Positions 59,450 through 64,000 of a DNA stretch of 64,000 bases are shown one piece after another. This stretch comes from Polytrichum commune (Eukaryota; Streptophyta; Polytrichopsida; Polytrichales; Polytrichaceae), in NCBI GenBank assembly GCA_950295325.1, contig OX485806.1, forward strand, positions 4,216,001-4,280,000, given 5' to 3'. The stretch's first letter is position 1, and each line of letters opens with the position of its first letter. The notes beneath the pieces are model-generated. The model saw only the letters and a program-made list of their open reading frames with translations, was not told where the DNA came from and made no database searches. The position numbers were made by a program, and so were the translations under genes.

Positions 59450-59727
59450 CATGGGTTCATCCAAAATTGAATCATCCATCACTTACATTCTTTCATTTGA
59501 AACATACATACATATCATCATGGACGATTAACATTTGGATGAAAATCGCTTGGTAAGACAACAATTCCAACAACATAAATCTATAGTCCCCCCAAAATGT
59601 ACACAGAATGACAAATAATGTTGGGTTAAGATTTATATTCGTGACACTACACTACACTACAGTTTACAATTAGTATTGAGCAAGATAGTTGGAATTGGTG
59701 ACACTAATATCGTACTTAGTGTAGCTC
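59450..59727 (-). repeat. Repeat family F, copy 2 (partial, inverted)
   Basis: The minus strand begins CTACACTAAGTACGATATTA and follows family F copy 1 (19482-19760) through CTTGCTCAATACTAATTGTA, AACCCAACATTATTTGT and TACCAAGCGATTTTCATCCA. The second half is missing or diverged. Confidence 0.7.
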
Positions 59728-60214
59728 CCCATTCATTGTTCCAATGGGTGAGCTTACCTAGACAGCACGAAGCTCCAACCCCCCCTGCCATTGACATTGG
59801 GTGTGGCTGGCTGGCTGGCATGTCAGTGTGTGGCGCAAAAGTCTTGAACAAGTTTTGGCTGCCGTTGTCAAGTTCAACAATTCACTTCTGAGTTCATGGA
59901 AGTCAAGCTAGCTAGCTTAGGCTTCCACGTGCGAAAAGGAGCTTGTTTTGCTCCTTCACAGAAGACTTTCTAAAAAGTCGACATTCATTTTTTGCCTTTC
60001 AACTGTAGATAAAGTGAGAAATTTTTCCCAAACCTAGATAAGAGGAATATAAGGTACCTAATGCCCTGCATGCCACCTGGGCAGGACCAAACCTTCTGAT
60101 ATACGTAGGTGCTGTAGATATCTACAACTGTTTAAGGTATGCGGGCGTTCTTTGATGCATTTTTGTTGTACGATCTACCTTCTATTGATCAGGTTTGAGA
60201 TTGTAAGTTTGTTT

Positions 60215-60480
60215 TGCATTAGCAAATTTGAATGAGACATCATCCAAAATCAGATTGAGCATTGAACTTCCCAATTTTTGAGTTATGGTTATCGGAAATA
60301 CATGTTTGTTGATTTCTTAACTGAATACAAAGGTCCTCCCATATGTGTTCAACGTTGAATATGAAATAGTTACTAAACTTTAAAGACATAGTCCAATCTT
60401 TTTCAAACATGTGCCTTTATGGTGTTTTGTTTTGTGATCCTCACCGACCACACAACAATCAAATATAGGTGTATGATCAA
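60215..60480 (+). repeat. Dispersed repeat, copy 2
   Basis: Homologous to 14915-15195; see that entry. The shared blocks are in the same order and orientation. Confidence 0.6.
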
Positions 60481-61026
60481 GAAGAGAAACCAAATAACAA
60501 CTACATGTCGTACATGTTGCAAACCCTCAAATGCTACTTAACAACATTATGATTAAGGTAGATGAGGCTAATGTCGACACCTCTAGCTTTGTGGAATCAT
60601 CCTGCCAATGAATTTGAGCACTAGAAGAGTGAGTAGGTTAGTGATTGCGAAATTGGGAATGAAGAATTTGAAATCCTTGAAATCAGAGTTGAGGAAGGTG
60701 TTGATCTAGGCTCTGGAATCAAAGATTTTCTACTTACCAATCTTGTGTTATAAGGGGGAACTCTTTTATCGTTCAATGTTGAGTAAGTGAACAAAATCAT
60801 TAGCAAATTCTACATGGTCATTGCCGATGAACACCAAGTTTAATGTCAATATTGGTTGTGTCATGTCTCTAAAGTGGTCACATGTCAGATAAAATGTTGC
60901 CGAATTGCTTATCATTATAGAATACCCACAATACAAGTTGGTTAGCACCTCACAACCACATGCCACCTCCTAATTTGCCCATCTCGCGCACAAAAATCAA
61001 GCTTGTCGTAGCTTAGTGGATGACAC

Positions 61027-61252
61027 CAGTGATCGGGGAGATTTTTGGGCATAATCGGTTGAGATCCTAGTGTTTGCAAGTCCAACCGGTTACATGTTGA
61101 CATACTTCGGTTTTTCTATATCAATTTGAGGTATATTCCATGAATTCCTCTAAAGTGATCGGTAATTCTCCTGAAGTCTTGAGCATCAATCGGCTACTTC
61201 TCAAACTCAACCGGTTCATCTGCGACTAACTGCCGATTCTCCCCGATCATAG
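61027..61252. mobile_element. hAT-type MITE, family H, copy 3 (226 bp)
   Basis: The ends CAGTGATCGGGGAGA and TCTCCCCGATCATAG are flanked by the perfect 8-bp duplication GATGACAC (61019-61026 and 61253-61260). It is the same length as copy 1, and most internal blocks are identical (CATAATCGGTTGAGATCCTA, GTGTTTGCAAGTCCAACCGG). Intact ends and duplications suggest fairly recent movement. Confidence 0.9.
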
Positions 61253-61796
61253 GATGACACTCCTAATTATGGAGGATGATGGGTGTAGTTTGACTATTGC
61301 AAAGGTGACTAACCCAAATATCATCAAGGTGGCAGCTAAATCACCATGTATTAGGGTGGGTTTCCATATAGGCCGCTCGCTAATCATATTCTAGTGTGAA
61401 TAAGGACAAACCCGCCCAAATGTAGAGGGAATCTAGTGCGGTAGGGTTCACATGTGCCAACTAGCTACTCTCATCTTCTCAAATCTAGGTGTGCCTACTA
61501 ACCTCCACCTCCCAGTTATGAGGGATGGAGTTCTAGACCAACATTGGTTCTCTTGAGTCTTCAACCAGGACTCAATCCTTCGGTGACCGGCACTTGTAGG
61601 TATAAGATTATTTTAATGGGCGCATGAAGTCTAGCAGCATGTGTCCGCATCCCACCACATTCTAGGAGACCGCCAAAATGTAGTTGGATGGTGACTTGTG
61701 CTTAACTACATGAGAATACCTCCGACCCACTATCATCTAAAATGTAGTGAGCAAACAACCTACATGGAAACTCACCCTTACTCACCCACCAAATTA

Positions 61797-62169
61797 GGGC
61801 TAGTTCACACATGGTCCCAAGTCCTAAGTCCCAAGTCACTTGAGGTCAATTTGTGCAATCTTAGCCATTGAGAGCATGGAAGTTGAAACTTGCCACTTCA
61901 CACGGGGTCCCAAGTCTTAAGTCCCAAGTACGACATGGATGCCCACATGGCAACACTTTTTGGAGGTGAGGCTTGGGACTTGTATTGAGAGTTGGATCGA
62001 GCAAAAAGCTAGACCCTACTACTCTCAACACAAGTCCCGTGAATATTTTTGCATAAATTAATCAAGATTCATCGTATTGATAATTAACCATATTTTAATG
62101 GTTTCTTGAGGCTCAAAAGTTGGGACTTGCTAACATGAATGGGACTTGGAACCCCATGTGAACCGGACC
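61797..62169. mobile_element. Tourist-like MITE, family D (373 bp)
   Basis: It begins GGGCTAGTTCACACATGG and ends with the inverse CCATGTGAACCGGACC, flanked by TTA (61794-61796 and 62170-62172). AAGTCCCAAGT and GGGACTTG motifs recur inside near both ends as subterminal repeats. It has no coding content. Confidence 0.82.
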
Positions 62170-62172
62170 TTA

Positions 62173-64000
62173 AACAAATTGTACTGCCAATTAGGAGCCA
62201 AAAATAAATATCCAATCAAGGAAGCTCACTGAACTAGCCTCATCTACCGTAGGTGTTATAAGCACCCCCTAATTAAACATAATTCAGAATTACATATACT
62301 GTAAGGGAAATGGTGTTTGGGTTGGTTAATATCTCCTTATCAGGGTCATGTGAGTCAATAGGTCATGACTCATGGTCCATTTTGTTGAGATTTACCCTTC
62401 TACATAAGTAAATGCTACTTGAATATCTATTGCTATTTTGTAAATAAATGCTATCTAAGTAACATGTTTCCACATGTAATTACCACTTATTAAAATTTTA
62501 AGTTATAACTAGTAGTCACCAGATATGTTATGTATGTCATTCATGATTAGCACGTATAGGTTTTTTGAAAATTTTCGGTACCACTTATTATATTTTAAAG
62601 TCATAAGTAATAATGTGGTAATAATAACCATATATGTTATATATATTATTCATGATTAGCACATATAATTTAATTAATTTACAATGTTTTGTCTGATGTT
62701 TTGTCATGTTATGGATTGATCTTCTAGAAAATTAGTTTGGTACCTTTCTACCTAGTTACCTAGATTAATCATTATTATGTGAAATTCCAATTTTAAATAA
62801 ATAGTTATTTAACACCCATATATCAACCTCATGTTATTTGTAGCCATGCATGAAACTAGTACTTATTTCACCCAATTGCATGAAAACCAATCCTCAATCC
62901 CTCCAAAATAGGTCTTGGTTAGCCACTAGTATCCTTCTAACCTCTCCATAGCCTCGACAAGCAACATGGTTATAAATCCATTTGTCCTATAAGCATTTTC
63001 AGGGCTTTGGAGGGGTTAAGAAGTATACATGAACGTGCCTCCTAATTCATCATTTTTTGATGTTGAGCTATAATCTTTGCATAGTTTTTGGGTGGCTATC
63101 AATGAATATAAGACTACCATGCAAAATTATTTATGAAAAGCCAAAGCGCAAAGCATTCTTTGTATTAACCCCATATAAGACTAGCTAAGAGGAGAATTAT
63201 GTCACCATATGTGATGCAAAGGATGAAACTAAATGTGAAAGCAATTTGATCTTCATGTGCATTTATTACAATCAAAAGAACACATTCAACCCCAAAAAAT
63301 AATAAACCTGTTTCAAACACTTCCTTATTAACCTTTCATCCTAGAAACAGAGTAGCAAGGATCATTCCACTTAGAATTTAGTGATAGTTTTAGAAAAAAA
63401 ACTTGATACAATTATATAATATCACATTTTCAACACATAGAGTATGGATTTACCATACATTATCACCCATATAATTATATGTATCGCACACCTTGATTTG
63501 ATTATTAGTGATGAGGATGATTTAAATATGGCCACAATACCTTGGGATGTGGCTCACATTTATAGATAGACTAGTAGATGATTCTATACTTTTAAAAGAG
63601 GGAGGTGAATAGGTTTTAAGATGATAGTCAAACTAAGAAATCATAGAAGTTCCCTTACCTAATGATCGATCAACAACAAATGAGAGGAAGGCTTGTGCAT
63701 GGCTGATTCAACTTAGCATGGGAATTGGATGTCACCACCCCCACACGTTAATTAGGGCATGGGTCAAATGGGGGAGACACATTCAGTGCTGGTTAGATTT
63801 ACAAAACACGACTAGGATCATTTCCAGTGTGCAACAGACCCCACCCCCAATAGATTAGACCACATCACAACTCAAGTACACCATAATTATGTATGTAATT
63901 GGAGATAAACTCAATTCTCCAGAAGGAGCTTGCCACATGTCGTTACCTCGGTGGTTGAGACCTGTGTAGGTTCCCATGTGGAAATCGTTTTCAGCACTTC
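62173..64000. other. No gene seen
   Basis: AT-rich DNA without long open frames, element ends or clear repeats. Around 62510-62660 the phrase ATATGTTAT(A/G)TATGTCATTCATGATTAGCAC-like sequence occurs twice about 120 bp apart, a small local duplication. Confidence 0.5.

Overview
The window is nuclear DNA from a streptophyte with a large, repeat-rich genome: a land plant, probably seedless, or a charophyte alga. The evidence is a spliceosomal gene with many GT-AG introns, Ser-(Pro)4 extensin-type repeats, a plant 'root cap' (LEA-related) domain, and Tourist, hAT, pogo, Copia, Ty3/gypsy and non-LTR elements. The species cannot be fixed from the sequence. No CRISPR array, operon or rRNA is visible, and no tRNA gene was noticed.

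Two host genes can be rebuilt from splice sites and frame, both on the minus strand and both in the first 13 kb. Gene 1 (4586 to 2767, 3 exons, 163 aa) has a signal peptide, one EGF-like module, one transmembrane helix and a Tyr/Pro/Gln-rich tail. Gene 2 (12920 to 6590, 18 exons, 1046 aa) has a signal peptide, a right-handed beta-helix region with repeated GGA[VI] and FxxN motifs like those of Pmp-type repeats, a long Ser-Pro4 extensin-like stalk, and a C-terminal root-cap/vWD-like domain. All 17 introns of gene 2 keep phase. One of them is GC-AG. This beta-helix/extensin/root-cap chimera is the most interesting host gene here.

From about 15 kb to the end the window is transposon territory. 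At 17-22 kb lies a nest of Tourist/PIF-Harbinger-like MITEs (families A, B, C, E, with TTA/TAA/TCA 3-bp duplications) and a TAGTGT-ended repeat that carries family B inside it. At 22-34 kb lies old decayed sequence with a recurring approximate palindrome (ATCGGGAGGCCTCCCGAT type) and a broken Ty3/gypsy element. At 34-42 kb are more MITEs, a 226-bp hAT-type MITE family (three copies in the window), the tail of a non-LTR retrotransposon with an R2-type restriction-like endonuclease domain, and a foldback element built of eleven 41-bp repeats. At 46.6-50.7 kb is a Copia-like element that has lost its reverse transcriptase and carries a TTTGAG-rich leader. At 52.0-53.5 kb is a deleted pogo/Tigger element with TA duplications, at 54.06-55.54 kb a deleted hAT element with a perfect 8-bp duplication, and at 55.9-58.5 kb a decayed second hAT-like transposase. 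More repeats follow to 62.2 kb. The last 1.8 kb shows nothing recognisable.
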